Source of the DNA: Candidatus Poribacteria bacterium
GTDB lineage: Bacteria; Poribacteria; WGA-4E; JAJDTR01
DNA: 32,855 nucleotides
Direction: 5' to 3'
NCBI GenBank assembly: GCA_028820655.1
Contig: JAPPIK010000059.1
Span: 1 to 32,855, forward strand
Part shown: positions 23,504 to 32,855 of the stretch, piece after piece
How the letters are laid out: each line of letters opens with the position of its first letter
Numbering within the stretch: position 1 is the stretch's first letter
Made by a program: the position numbers and the translations under genes
The notes under the pieces: model-generated
Told to the model about the DNA's origin: nothing
What the model saw: the letters and a program-made list of their open reading frames with translations, nothing else
Databases searched by the model: none

Positions 23504-26500
23504 TTACTTGCCTGTAGAATCCTTCGCCAACTCTAAATCCGGAAGAACCTTGCCATCCGTGCCGGTGATTCGTAAATGGAATCCCCAAGACGATGTCTCG
23601 TTGCAGACCTTGACCAAGATGCTGTTTTCTCCCGCTTTCAGGGTGAAGGGAACAATGTGCCGGTCAATTCCTTGGGGTTCGGAATGGAGATCGGTGTCAA
23701 TATTTGCTTGAGTGAAGATTTCCTCCCCGTTTAACCACACCTTCGCTTGATCGTCACTGCCGAATCGTAGGTGAACTCCCCGTTCGTCCGGGGACGCAAC
23801 CGATGTCCAAGCATACGCTGTCGCCCGAGCCGAGTTCCCTTTGAAGATTTTGTTGAAATTGACGTAACCGTCGAAACTGCCATCATCCCGTTTTTCCCAC
23901 CCAACCTGTCCACCAACCCCCGGAAACTGCGTCCCCGTGTCGAATTGCGCTGCGTTTTCCGGAATATGCGCCACATAGTAGCCGATTCCCGACTTATTGT
24001 CAAATGGTCCGATTACCGACCACCGACTTTCGGCAATGAAACCGGTTCGGTTCATGTAAACCGATACTTTATCGGGCTTATCGTGTTCACGATAATATTG
24101 TGCAAGTGCGAGGTCGGCGTGTAGTTGGTTAATCAGTGAATTGGAACCGGCGTTCTTCAGATTCTCGACTATCTCAAGGAAACGCCCTTCGTCGTTTGCA
24201 TTTTTGCCGGCTTGTGCAACATGCCTCCACATCCACTGCGCCGCTTGCGCGACATTCGTACCGGGACGAGTCGCGTTGTTCATGCTGAGCTTAAACTGCT
24301 CAAGTGCCTCCTCGTATCGTCCGTTGGCAACGTACGCCCTCGCCACGGTAGAAGCGTGATACCAATTCCCTCCAATCTGAGATCCGCGCTCGGCAAGTTC
24401 CAGCGCCTTCTCCGGCAAAATGTCTTTGTCGAGAAGTCTTTGAGCCAAATTCACATACTCCCATGGACGCTGCGTCCCGGCAATCTCTTTTTGACGAAGT
24501 CTCAGCCATTCACTGTACGCGGCATCCGATTTTTCAACATTGTCCGTCTTTCTGTAGGCATCGCCCAACAATTCGTGCAGATTAGGCCTCGCCGCCATGC
24601 TGGTCTTGAATTCCTCAAGGGCCGCGATGCCTTCGTCGTATTTCGACTCGTCGGCATAGAGACGCCAGACACTCGCGAGCGCGCTATCGTGTTCACTCTT
24701 TTCTAGCGGGGCGTCTAGCGCTTGGCGATATACGGCTATAGCCTCCGGTAATCTATCTTCCTTCGCGAGAGCGTCTGCCAACAGGTTGTAATGTGCATAC
24801 GAATCCGGTTCAATTTCGACCGCTCTTCTGTATGCTTCCGCTGCCTTTGACAAAGTCTCCGTTCGCTCCGGTTGTTTTTGGTAGAGATCTCCGATCGTTT
24901 TTTGCCATCGCGCCTCGTCGGGTTGAAGTTCGCTGAGTTTCCGGTAGTGGTCAATGGCTTCGGTGGGCATATCGTTCCACTCGTAGGACTGGGCAAGAGC
25001 AAAGCGGGCATCGGGGTCGTCAGGGTTCTCTTCAACCTTCTTCAATCGTTCGAGGATTTGCTTTTCGTAGAGGTTCCCGGCTCTGTATGCTCTATGTATC
25101 GCCGTTTCCGCTTTCTGACGAGTCCAGTCCTGCCGGGCTACGTTTGCCATCTGCTGGTAGGCATTGACCGCCTCCTCGTACAACTCTGCACCGAGATAAC
25201 AATTTCCAAGCAATTCATACATTTCTTCCTGCCCCCAACCACCGCCGCCGTACCTGGCGCTTTCGGTAATCGCATCGTGGACAAGTTCTATGGCTGGGGC
25301 ATACATCTCTCCGTCGGCACAGATAGTGGCAAGTGCGGCGAGGTACCACATGTCGTCTTTTTGGTGGCTAGACGAAAGCGCAACTTCCCCCTGACTTAGC
25401 ATTGTATCAGACATGACCGGATTGCGGTTCCGGTTGAATGCTGCCGCTGCGTAATAGAAACTCCGAACATTGCTCGGTTGGGCTTTGGAGAGAGTTTGAT
25501 AGGCTTCCGCAGCCTGTTCGTGTTGGTTCCCGTTCCTATATATCTCGGCAACCATCTCAAGCAGCGCGGGATTATCCGATTCCGTTTTGAGCCGGTCTTC
25601 ATAATGGGTTTTCAACTGCTCCAGTTTTCCGTCGTTTTTGTACGCGGTAATTAGAGTTTCACGCGCCTGATCTCCTCCGAGCATGACTTTGATACCGGAT
25701 GGTCCGTGGCTGATCGACATGCCCCTGGAAGCCGACCGCGACAGCATTTCGCTGACTTCTATCGCCAAGTCTTTCTCGCCAAGTTGCACGTATAGCATCA
25801 CCAACTCATTGTAAATATTGTCCTTCTCCCAGCTTTGGGCAGTCATGTCGAGCGCTTTCTTGTAAGTTTCGACGGCTTTCTCCATTTTACCCTCATTCCG
25901 AAAACCTTGGGCTCGTTCCCGCAGCATCACCAGTGTGAGAGTGCCTTCCTCTTCCGCTTTCTTCAACATTTCCTCCAACTTACCCTGGCGCCGGTAGATC
26001 TGCGTGAGTTGCCGTTCGATTTCGCCCCGCTCCCATTCCTGTCCGGTATATTGAACGGCTTCTTTGAATGCCGCCTCGGCGGAATCCAGGTCGTCTTTAC
26101 GAAGATAGAGCTGCGCCAGTTCGCGGTAGGCCTCTCCGTTTCCGGGTGCAAGTTCTACCGCTTTTTCGTAGGTTTTGAGGGCGACGTCGACTCGATCTCC
26201 GGCGGCGTACACTCTCGCGAGACGGATGTAATGAACGCCATTGTCGGCTTCTTGATCGACGTACTTTTGAGCGACTTCAAGAGCTTCGGCGAATTTGTCG
26301 GCGGACTGTAAGGAGTTGACGAATCCGTCCTGATACTTCGTGTTCTCCGGATCGACTTCAAGCAGCGATTTCCAAGCGTCGATTGCCTCGCTGTGTTGAC
26401 TTTGGCGTGTATAGATAGTAGCGAGTTGGGCGCGAGATTCCAAGTCATCCGGCATTACTTTCACTATTTGATCGTATATTTCCGCCGCCTTCTTGAGTTG

Positions 26501-29500
26501 ATTCTGCTGCATGTATTGTCCCGCCAACGATCGTTGAGTACCGACGTTGAGTTCTCCCGCTTTTTCCGCCAGTCGGGTTGTCGTCGTCAATCCGTCTCGT
26601 CTCTGTTTAATCTGCATTAGCTGTTGCTGCGCCTGTTCTCGGGTCCAATGTTGCGCGGAAAGGTCGTTGATGATTTCGGTAAGAATTGCTTCGGCATCAT
26701 CCCACATCTCGTGCTGCATGTATGTGGTCGCCACCCGTTCTTTCTCCCACGGGCTTCCGCCACGGTTCTGTAGAAGCGTGATTGCGCCCATCTTTCGAAA
26801 CGTGTTCCGCGCTTTCTCTTTCTCGTCTTGCCGGAAGTAGGCTTCGCCAAGTTTCTGATAGACTTCTGACACATTCCACCAGTTCCGAGGATCAAGTTTC
26901 TCCGTCGCGGTTTCAAGCAATCGGATTTCTCGCTCTCGATCATTTGCACCGCGGTATGCATCCGCCAATACCTTTAACAACTCCGGGTTCTCCAGCATCG
27001 AAGTATCATTCAGCAGTTGACTCACGAGGGAATCGGATTCGTCAAGTTGATCCGCCGCAATTTTTAACGTTGCCGCGAGATACAGCAGCGTTGAATCCCC
27101 AGCATCCTCGCTGAGTTTGGCTTCGTACTCGGCGGCAAAGCTTTCAACGCTATCGGATGCCTTATAGAGTTCAATTAGTTTAGAGACCATTTGTGCATGT
27201 GTGTAGGAGTTTTGTGAAATCGATGCACCGTCAGACTCCAACTTTTCACGTAGAAACTGAATTGCTTTTTCGCGCTCGCCGGACGCGGCGTATGCCGATG
27301 CCAGATCCGTGTACATGTGGTGCTGATTGGGCTGTGCCTTGATGATCTTTTCGTAAATATCAGCCGCCGCTTTCGGGTTGTTGTTTTGCGTACACTGGTG
27401 TGCCGCATTTCGCGCAAAATCGTTCCCATAGTTCCGCCCGAAAGACGGTGCAATCATAACTTTTGCAAGTGAAACCAGTTCCTCAACCTTGCCGGCTTCG
27501 AAGAACGTCTGAATTACCTCCCACGTGTTGTGACCAAGCGCGTTGGGGTTCTCCTCAAGGAGGGTTTTGAACTGAGTTAAGGCTTCATCCGCTTTTCCGC
27601 TGCGCTGCAGCATTTGGGCATACCGCTGACGTGTCATGCCATCTTTTGGGCGCAGTTTGAGCGCCGCCTCGAACGCCGCAGACGCCTTGTTGATCTGATT
27701 TGTGCTATCGTAGAACGCCGCCAATCGCGCTTGAGCCTGGAATGAATCAGGATTCTTCCCGGCGGCTTCAAGTAATTGAGGTTCCCGCTCGCGTGCGGCT
27801 TTGGAGCGACTCACCAGATGTGTGGCTCGCTGAAAGTTCCATGAGTGCAACGTCCGGCCGTGGCGATCGCGTTGGTTGGCGAATCGCAGTGCCCGCTCGG
27901 CTACGCTTGCGGCGTCCCGGCCTCTGCCAAGTTCTTCCAAGTGCTGGCTGAGTTCCATAAGGAAGTTCGGATCACGTTGACTCATCGATAGCGTCATCAC
28001 CCTCTTGGCAGCCGCGATTGCAAATTGAGTCAGACCGCTCTGCTGCAGTTTTTTTGAGAACTCGTAAAGTTCCCGGACGCCGCTAGGCGAATTTAACACT
28101 TTAGACATTAGCTCGCGCACCTTGATTGTGTTGCCGGTGAGCGCGGCAAGCTGTAGAGTAAGATTGTAATATTGGCGGCGATTTCGCGGGTCACTCCTAG
28201 CGAGTTCATCCAGTAGTTGCAGCGCTATCGCGTGATCACCTGTCTGAATCGATACAAAAACGGCATTGATCTTGAGCGTTAAGTCTTCCGGATTATCATT
28301 CTGCAATCTTGAGAGTATTTCTTGCGCTTGCCCGCGTTTTCCTTCCCACCAATGACAGTAGCTTAGTGCCAAACTTGGATAGATGCGGTCTCTCCCTTCC
28401 GTCGCATCCAAAACGGCGTGAAGTTTGGTGTACAAGGTCTCCTGTTGATTCTTCGTCCAGAGTTGTAGAAATACCTGCTGAAGATACTCCAAGCGGAGTT
28501 GATTGTAGTAAGTCGTTGGCGATGGATACGTCGACTGGAGCGGAGTGTACCCGCTGTAAGAGTATTGCGCGTATGACAACGACGCCACTCGTCGGGCGTT
28601 TGCCAAAACAGGTTTGGTCCTCTCAAAGAACGTCCAAAGCACGTCAACGCCTTTTTCTATATTTCCTTCGCGCACATAAGCAGTGGCAAGCGACTGGTAG
28701 ATGTTTCTATACCGCCACCACTGCTGCTGGGGAATTGAAGGTGCACGCATACCGGAGGGTTGCCTTGCTGTCTTTGGAACCGAAAGTTGGGCGAGGATGT
28801 TCTCGGCAACGTCAAACTTCCCTTGCTGTGCGAATGCATCGACAAGCGTTGCACCGGTGTTCAAATCGGTCACGTTTGTCGTGTCAAGTTCGCCAAGCAT
28901 TCGTGCGGCTTCCTCCTTCTGACCCTGGGTGTAGAGACGCTTGGAGAATTGCGCAATATGCGAAAGGCGTGCGTCGGGTTTGATCGCAGTCATCCCGTCA
29001 AGCTGTTTTTTGAAGGTTCCGTAATCAGCGTTCTGGCGCATTAACTGCGTCAATCGCATGTCCTGATAAACCGGATCGCTCGGTGACGCGGCAATGAGAC
29101 GATCGGTAATTCCTTGAACCTTGTCGTTGTTTTCAGTCAAGACATAAATCTGAACCAAGAGTTCCAGTTTCTGAATATCTCTTGGATTCGCATCCGCGTC
29201 TTCCTCGAATTTCCGGACAAACTCAGCCAATTCTCGCTTCTGTTGTGCGATTGTTGCCAATTGCACCAGTGCGGCGGCTTGAGTTTCTTCGAAACTGTTC
29301 GGTATCCACGGTTGCCCGCTACCGGAAGAGCGGTGTCCCTGTACATTCCAAACCAAGTTCCGCGCAAGATTTAAGTTGCGCGAACCGATGCCGGGTAGTC
29401 CTGATGCCGTCTGATTCGCAGTAGCTTTGCCACCCTTCGCCGGTTTTTCCACCGGTTTAGGCATTTCCAGTATCCGCACAAAATGCGGGCGGGCGCGGTC

Positions 29501-32332
29501 TAATTCATTCATCTGCACCAATGCTGCGCCAACCTGATAAATCGTTTTCGCGTCCTTCGCTTTTCCGCCGGCTCGGTCAAGCGCGGACAGCGCCTCCTGT
29601 ATCAGTCCGTGCCGAATCAGCAATGCCGCCAGTTTGACTTCAGCCTCCAACGACTGACTCCTGGCATGAAGCAACTTTGTCCACACCTGAATCGCTTCCT
29701 GCTCCCGTCCCGCATCGAACAGCAGTTCGCCGAGTCGCTGCTGGTGAAACGGCTCCGGCTGCGCCTTGACGAGACGCTGTTGATAGGATAATGCATCCTG
29801 CGTGTCCCCGAGGTCCAGGCTGATTCTAATTAGCTCAGCCAACAGGTCGGGGTTTTCGTGATCCCTTTCCAATGCTCGCGCCAATTGGAATTGCGCTCCG
29901 GGGAGATCGCTCCTCATACGGTAAACGGCAGCCAATGCCAGAATGGGACTCGTATCGGAAGGACTGATTTTCGACATCTGCTTAAGCTTCTCTTCAAGCT
30001 CGTTGCCCCGACCCAAGTCGTAATACGCTTCGGAAAGTGATTTGACAAAACCGAGCTTGTTGTCCACGCTTTCGCTCAATTCCCAGCATCGCCAATACTG
30101 ATCGATTGCCTGCCGCGGGTTGCCGGCAAGTTTGTAGATTTCTGCGAGTTCCCCTCGAATGTCGGTTGCTTCCGGGCGAAGACGAACCGCCTGCTTGTGG
30201 TAGTCCGCCGCAGATTCGTAGTTGCCTAGTTGCTTTGATATCTCGCTCAGCAGCCGATACCCTTCGGGGTTGCGTGGACTGTGCAGCACAACCTGTTTTG
30301 CCGCCTCTGTTGCGGCATCGGAATCCATCATGTCCAGATGAATCCGTGCGATGTCTGTGTAGTATTCGCGCGCATTCGCGCCGTCAATTTCGATTAAATG
30401 GTAGTAGATGGCGTTGGCTTCATCGCTTCTTCCCTGCTGTGCATAGACTTCTGCGAGCCAACGGTTGACAGAGATATCGCTGCGGTTGAGGGTTCTGGCT
30501 TTCGTTAACACCTCGACCGCGTAGCTGGTGTTACCCAATTTGAAGTACATCTTGACGAGCTGCTTTTGCCCTTCAAAGGCAGTCGTTGCGGAAACATCGG
30601 GCTCCGCAAGTTTCGCTTCCAACTCATCAATCTTCTCGACGAGTGTCCCTTGACGCCGATAGAGTTCAATTCGCCGGTCATCCATCCGTTCGGCAAAGAA
30701 TTCGTTAGGAGCAAGATTTGCCGCTTCCGTGTATTCCGCCAACGCCTGCTCGTAGTCTTTGTTTTCCATCAGTCGGTTCGCCAACTCTTCACGATACTGA
30801 AACGAATCGGGATTTAATTCAACCGCCTTTTTGCTTGCGGCGATAGCTTCCGCGCGGAATTCCTTTGCATCAAGCAACTGTGCCAGCCGATGATAATTTG
30901 CCGCGACCGACTTATCACTCTCGACCATCCGATTCCACGTCTCAAGGGTTTTCGCGCGGTCACCCTGACGTAGATAAAACTCGCCGAAATACTCGATGTA
31001 ATCAGAGTTATCGGGTGCGAGCGAGATTGCCTTTTCGTACTCTGCAACGGCATCATCTACCCATTCATGACCGGCGTAGATCTCCGCGAGGATGAGGCGG
31101 GTTCCCGCGTTCTCCGGGTCGTGATCTGTCATCCTCTGATAGGTTGCTCGCGCCTTCTCTTCATCGTCTAACTGCAGATACAATTCCCCCAGTTCACGGT
31201 AAATACCGAAATCATCGGTTTGTTGCTCGCTTAGGGCTTCGTATTCCGCCGCCGCGTCGCCGAATTTTTCCGCGCTGCGGAGGGCGGCAATCAAATTCAA
31301 GCGCAATCCCGTATCGGTCGAGGCGAGCGCCAACCCCTTACGGTACTCGACAATTCCTTCATCCGGCTGCTGGTTCTCCATGTACGCCGAAGCCAACAGA
31401 CCGATTATCTCGGGGTCATTTGGTGACGTTTCAATTTTGGCTTGATAGTATGCAATTAAGCCCTCCCAATCGCTGTCGGCGGCGTATATGCCCACGACGC
31501 GTTGCCGGAGGTCTTTGCGAAGCCAATTTCCCGGTGCCGTCAGCGCAATCGCTGCGTCATAACTTTCAATGGCTTGCTGAAATTCCCCCGTTTCCTCGTA
31601 AATCTTTCCAATTTCCCGAAGACTCAAGCAGACGCGATACGCGTCATCCTTCTTGGTGTCCGTTATTGCTCGGTGTTGTGCAATGGCTTGCTCGTAGAGC
31701 TCCTGCTCCCGAAATAGATCGGCGAGTTCAAGGCGTGCGAAGACGTTCTGTGTGTCAAGTTCGGAGATTCTCGTCCACGCCTCAATTGCCTCATCCACCA
31801 TATCCCGTCTGAAGTAGGCACGCCCGAGAGATTTGTAAATCTTAGTCAGTTCATTGGGCGCTACGGACTGCGACGCTTCCGACAACTCTGCAGCCTTGGA
31901 CAGTTCGGCTATGGCGTCTCCATGGCGGCGTAACACCGCATACATCTGCCCTAGAGCGAAATGGGGATAATAGTCGTTGGGGGTTAGTTCTGCGGCGCGT
32001 TGATAGGCGGCGACGGTCTCGGCATCTTTGCCGATCCGTTTGTAAATGTGTCCCAAAACAAGCTGTGCATTCGGATTATCGGGACTAGAGTGTGCCTCCG
32101 CTTCATAGTCCGCAATCATGGCGTCCAAGCCGGCGCCTTCAAGATAAAGTTGGTAGAGCCGGTCAAACGCGTTTCCCTCCTTCGGATTACGTTTGAGCAT
32201 CTGTTTGTAACGTTGAATGACTTTTTCATCGGATGCCCCGCCCTGCGCAAGAATCATTGATGAATGACACAAGGCGTAGGCGACGAACCAAAGCAGACAT
32301 GCGGCAATTCGTTGCTTTTTTCGCACAAACAT
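23504..32332 (-). CDS. Giant secreted TPR protein with C-terminal beta-sandwich module
   Basis: A 2,942-residue protein without frameshift. I start at ATG 32332, which has GGAGG 7 bases upstream, and discard 29 upstream codons that run into spacer. Residues 1-30 are a signal peptide (basic FVRKKQR, hydrophobic core, cleavage near ILA-Q). From about 35 to 2750 nearly everything is TPR-like 34-residue units (A-x-x-x-Y-x-x-A and P-x-N/D-x-x-A patterns), dozens in number. Two non-TPR linkers interrupt them: a Lys/Gly/Ser-rich one at about 955-1015, and a Pro/Gln/Tyr/Ser-rich one at about 1185-1285. Residues 2755-2942 form a different module: SRWSVIGPFDNKSGIGYY, LRFGSDDQAKVWLNGEEIF and LKAGENSILVKVCNETSSWG, a PA14/jelly-roll-like sandwich. 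No membrane anchor follows, so it should be periplasmic or exported. First gene of the MoxR block; probably its scaffold. Confidence 0.9.
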   Translation of the reverse strand: MFVRKKQRIAACLLWFVAYALCHSSMILAQGGASDEKVIQRYKQMLKRNPKEGNAFDRLYQLYLEGAGLDAMIADYEAEAHSSPDNPNAQLVLGHIYKRIGKDAETVAAYQRAAELTPNDYYPHFALGQMYAVLRRHGDAIAELSKAAELSEASQSVAPNELTKIYKSLGRAYFRRDMVDEAIEAWTRISELDTQNVFARLELADLFREQELYEQAIAQHRAITDTKKDDAYRVCLSLREIGKIYEETGEFQQAIESYDAAIALTAPGNWLRKDLRQRVVGIYAADSDWEGLIAYYQAKIETSPNDPEIIGLLASAYMENQQPDEGIVEYRKGLALASTDTGLRLNLIAALRSAEKFGDAAAEYEALSEQQTDDFGIYRELGELYLQLDDEEKARATYQRMTDHDPENAGTRLILAEIYAGHEWVDDAVAEYEKAISLAPDNSDYIEYFGEFYLRQGDRAKTLETWNRMVESDKSVAANYHRLAQLLDAKEFRAEAIAASKKAVELNPDSFQYREELANRLMENKDYEQALAEYTEAANLAPNEFFAERMDDRRIELYRRQGTLVEKIDELEAKLAEPDVSATTAFEGQKQLVKMYFKLGNTSYAVEVLTKARTLNRSDISVNRWLAEVYAQQGRSDEANAIYYHLIEIDGANAREYYTDIARIHLDMMDSDAATEAAKQVVLHSPRNPEGYRLLSEISKQLGNYESAADYHKQAVRLRPEATDIRGELAEIYKLAGNPRQAIDQYWRCWELSESVDNKLGFVKSLSEAYYDLGRGNELEEKLKQMSKISPSDTSPILALAAVYRMRSDLPGAQFQLARALERDHENPDLLAELIRISLDLGDTQDALSYQQRLVKAQPEPFHQQRLGELLFDAGREQEAIQVWTKLLHARSQSLEAEVKLAALLIRHGLIQEALSALDRAGGKAKDAKTIYQVGAALVQMNELDRARPHFVRILEMPKPVEKPAKGGKATANQTASGLPGIGSRNLNLARNLVWNVQGHRSSGSGQPWIPNSFEETQAAALVQLATIAQQKRELAEFVRKFEEDADANPRDIQKLELLVQIYVLTENNDKVQGITDRLIAASPSDPVYQDMRLTQLMRQNADYGTFKKQLDGMTAIKPDARLSHIAQFSKRLYTQGQKEEAARMLGELDTTNVTDLNTGATLVDAFAQQGKFDVAENILAQLSVPKTARQPSGMRAPSIPQQQWWRYRNIYQSLATAYVREGNIEKGVDVLWTFFERTKPVLANARRVASLSYAQYSYSGYTPLQSTYPSPTTYYNQLRLEYLQQVFLQLWTKNQQETLYTKLHAVLDATEGRDRIYPSLALSYCHWWEGKRGQAQEILSRLQNDNPEDLTLKINAVFVSIQTGDHAIALQLLDELARSDPRNRRQYYNLTLQLAALTGNTIKVRELMSKVLNSPSGVRELYEFSKKLQQSGLTQFAIAAAKRVMTLSMSQRDPNFLMELSQHLEELGRGRDAASVAERALRFANQRDRHGRTLHSWNFQRATHLVSRSKAAREREPQLLEAAGKNPDSFQAQARLAAFYDSTNQINKASAAFEAALKLRPKDGMTRQRYAQMLQRSGKADEALTQFKTLLEENPNALGHNTWEVIQTFFEAGKVEELVSLAKVMIAPSFGRNYGNDFARNAAHQCTQNNNPKAAADIYEKIIKAQPNQHHMYTDLASAYAASGEREKAIQFLREKLESDGASISQNSYTHAQMVSKLIELYKASDSVESFAAEYEAKLSEDAGDSTLLYLAATLKIAADQLDESDSLVSQLLNDTSMLENPELLKVLADAYRGANDREREIRLLETATEKLDPRNWWNVSEVYQKLGEAYFRQDEKEKARNTFRKMGAITLLQNRGGSPWEKERVATTYMQHEMWDDAEAILTEIINDLSAQHWTREQAQQQLMQIKQRRDGLTTTTRLAEKAGELNVGTQRSLAGQYMQQNQLKKAAEIYDQIVKVMPDDLESRAQLATIYTRQSQHSEAIDAWKSLLEVDPENTKYQDGFVNSLQSADKFAEALEVAQKYVDQEADNGVHYIRLARVYAAGDRVDVALKTYEKAVELAPGNGEAYRELAQLYLRKDDLDSAEAAFKEAVQYTGQEWERGEIERQLTQIYRRQGKLEEMLKKAEEEGTLTLVMLRERAQGFRNEGKMEKAVETYKKALDMTAQSWEKDNIYNELVMLYVQLGEKDLAIEVSEMLSRSASRGMSISHGPSGIKVMLGGDQARETLITAYKNDGKLEQLKTHYEDRLKTESDNPALLEMVAEIYRNGNQHEQAAEAYQTLSKAQPSNVRSFYYAAAAFNRNRNPVMSDTMLSQGEVALSSSHQKDDMWYLAALATICADGEMYAPAIELVHDAITESARYGGGGWGQEEMYELLGNCYLGAELYEEAVNAYQQMANVARQDWTRQKAETAIHRAYRAGNLYEKQILERLKKVEENPDDPDARFALAQSYEWNDMPTEAIDHYRKLSELQPDEARWQKTIGDLYQKQPERTETLSKAAEAYRRAVEIEPDSYAHYNLLADALAKEDRLPEAIAVYRQALDAPLEKSEHDSALASVWRLYADESKYDEGIAALEEFKTSMAARPNLHELLGDAYRKTDNVEKSDAAYSEWLRLRQKEIAGTQRPWEYVNLAQRLLDKDILPEKALELAERGSQIGGNWYHASTVARAYVANGRYEEALEQFKLSMNNATRPGTNVAQAAQWMWRHVAQAGKNANDEGRFLEIVENLKNAGSNSLINQLHADLALAQYYREHDKPDKVSVYMNRTGFIAESRWSVIGPFDNKSGIGYYVAHIPENAAQFDTGTQFPGVGGQVGWEKRDDGSFDGYVNFNKIFKGNSARATAYAWTSVASPDERGVHLRFGSDDQAKVWLNGEEIFTQANIDTDLHSEPQGIDRHIVPFTLKAGENSILVKVCNETSSWGFHLRITGTDGKVLPDLELAKDSTGK

Positions 32333-32433
32333 AAGCGATCCTCCCTGAAGGTACGTGTAGAATAGCATATCGGCGGAAGAGAGATTTAATCTATCGGTTG
32401 CATGAGCCTTGCGGTGCAAAAGTTTGGTTTATC

Positions 32434-32855
32434 CATGTGGGAGCGATTTCCAAATCGCGATTCCCCGCTGTAGGCGCGATCTCCAGATCACGATCCCCCC
32501 GCTCGTGATGTAGGGTGCGCACTGCGCACCAGCCTTTACAAGCAGTTGTACGAGCGACCTCCATCTGTGGGAGCGATCTCCAGGTCGCGACTCCCCGCTC
32601 CAGTTGTAGGGTGCGCACTGCGCACCACCTTTATAAGCAGTTGTAGGAGCGACCTCCATCTGTGGAAGCGATTTCCAAATCGCGATTCCCCGCTGTAGGA
32701 GATCAATGGAATGAACAATGACTGCGATAGAGATCTTCTCCAGGTCGCGACTCCCCGCCCCAGTTGTAGGGTGCGCACTGCGCACCAACCTTTACAAGCA
32801 GTTGTACGAGCGACCTCCATCTGTGGGAGCGATTTCCAAATCGCGATTCCCCGCT
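32434..32855. repeat. Nested tandem array of hairpin repeats at the window end
   Basis: The unit combines a GAGCGATTTCCAAATCGCGA-type hairpin, CCCCGCT, a TAGGGTGCGCAC palindrome, ACAAGCAGTTGTA and GAGCGACCTCCATCTGTGG. Palindromes GGTGCGCACTGCGCACC occur at 32514-32530, 32610-32626 and 32770-32786. The first two are 96 bp apart; the third is 160 bp on because a family A piece is nested between them. The GCGATTT/AAATCGC and GCGATCT/AGGTCGC forms both keep the stem. The array continues past the window, so its size is unknown. It lies upstream of the giant TPR gene. Confidence 0.85.
32699..32741 (+). repeat. Dispersed repeat family A, copy 7 (partial, nested)
   Basis: Plus strand GATCAATGGAATGAACAATG, then ACTGCGATAGAGATCTTCTC. 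It matches the sense form of family A and sits inside the hairpin array, where it lengthens one unit by about 64 bp. Confidence 0.55.

Noticed and set aside
32333-32419. 29-codon N-terminal extension of the giant TPR protein
   Set aside because: It would bury the signal peptide, while the ATG at 32332 has a GGAGG site and begins a normal signal sequence.
32391-32820. Open frames of 75-119 codons on the minus strand over the hairpin array
   Set aside because: They overlap one another in several frames and translate the repeats themselves (repeated APYNW/RDLEIAP-type strings). They are artefacts of repeats without stops.
32434-32855. CRISPR array at the window end
   Set aside because: The spaced similar units resemble an array, but the 'spacers' are themselves repeated, unit spacing varies (96 and 160 bp), the palindromes are nested, and no cas gene is present.

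Overview
The window looks like a chromosomal piece of an uncultured, Gram-negative-type bacterium. The best guess is Candidatus Poribacteria or a close relative in the wider Planctomycetes-like gene-content space. This rests on several features seen together: a secreted protein ending in an NYPNPFNP...YWDG-type C-terminal domain after a dockerin; signal-peptide LamG proteins with a shared 'L-x-T-x-WG-x-IK' tail; a DUF6785-type membrane protein; a PhyH-type dioxygenase; and intergenic spacers full of short dispersed hairpin and tandem repeats. The organism assignment is inference; there is no rRNA or tRNA gene in the window.

Layout. (1) 278-1201 (-): a J-domain protein with a TPR-like C-terminus. 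(2) 1563-8508 (-): six same-strand metabolic genes, transcribed right to left: PhyH dioxygenase, RraA-like aldolase, GH127/DUF1680 glycosidase, zinc alcohol dehydrogenase, D-2-hydroxyacid dehydrogenase, SDR oxidoreductase. They suggest breakdown of a glycan and oxidation of the released sugars or sugar acids. Every spacer between them holds short repeats. (3) 8509-9553: about 1 kb without a gene, with a good promoter candidate for PhyH, a long imperfect inverted repeat and two covarying hairpins. (4) 9554-12019 (+): the only plus-strand gene, a secreted WD40 / metzincin protease / dockerin / C-terminal sorting-type protein. (5) 12654-14585 (-): a multi-pass DUF6785-type membrane protein. (6) 14784-16881 (-): two intact LamG proteins with a decayed third copy between them. 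(7) 17364-32332 (-): a 15-kb same-strand block, probably an operon. In transcription order it holds a 2,942-residue secreted TPR protein, a PD-(D/E)XK DUF3782-like protein, a three-TM membrane protein, a MoxR AAA+ ATPase, a DUF58 protein and a BatA-type VWA membrane protein. (8) 32434-32855: a tandem/nested array of hairpin repeats running off the end.

How the parts may work together. Block 7 is an enlarged MoxR/Bat-type system: MoxR ATPases are known to be encoded with DUF58, VWA and TPR proteins and are thought to act as chaperones for membrane or periplasmic complexes. The giant TPR protein would be the periplasmic scaffold. The metzincin and LamG proteins would be exported surface or secreted factors, and the glycosidase cluster would supply catabolism. 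The most unusual items are the giant TPR protein inside the MoxR block, the WD40-metzincin-dockerin architecture, and a dispersed intergenic repeat that in four of seven copies lies just downstream of a stop codon in the same orientation.
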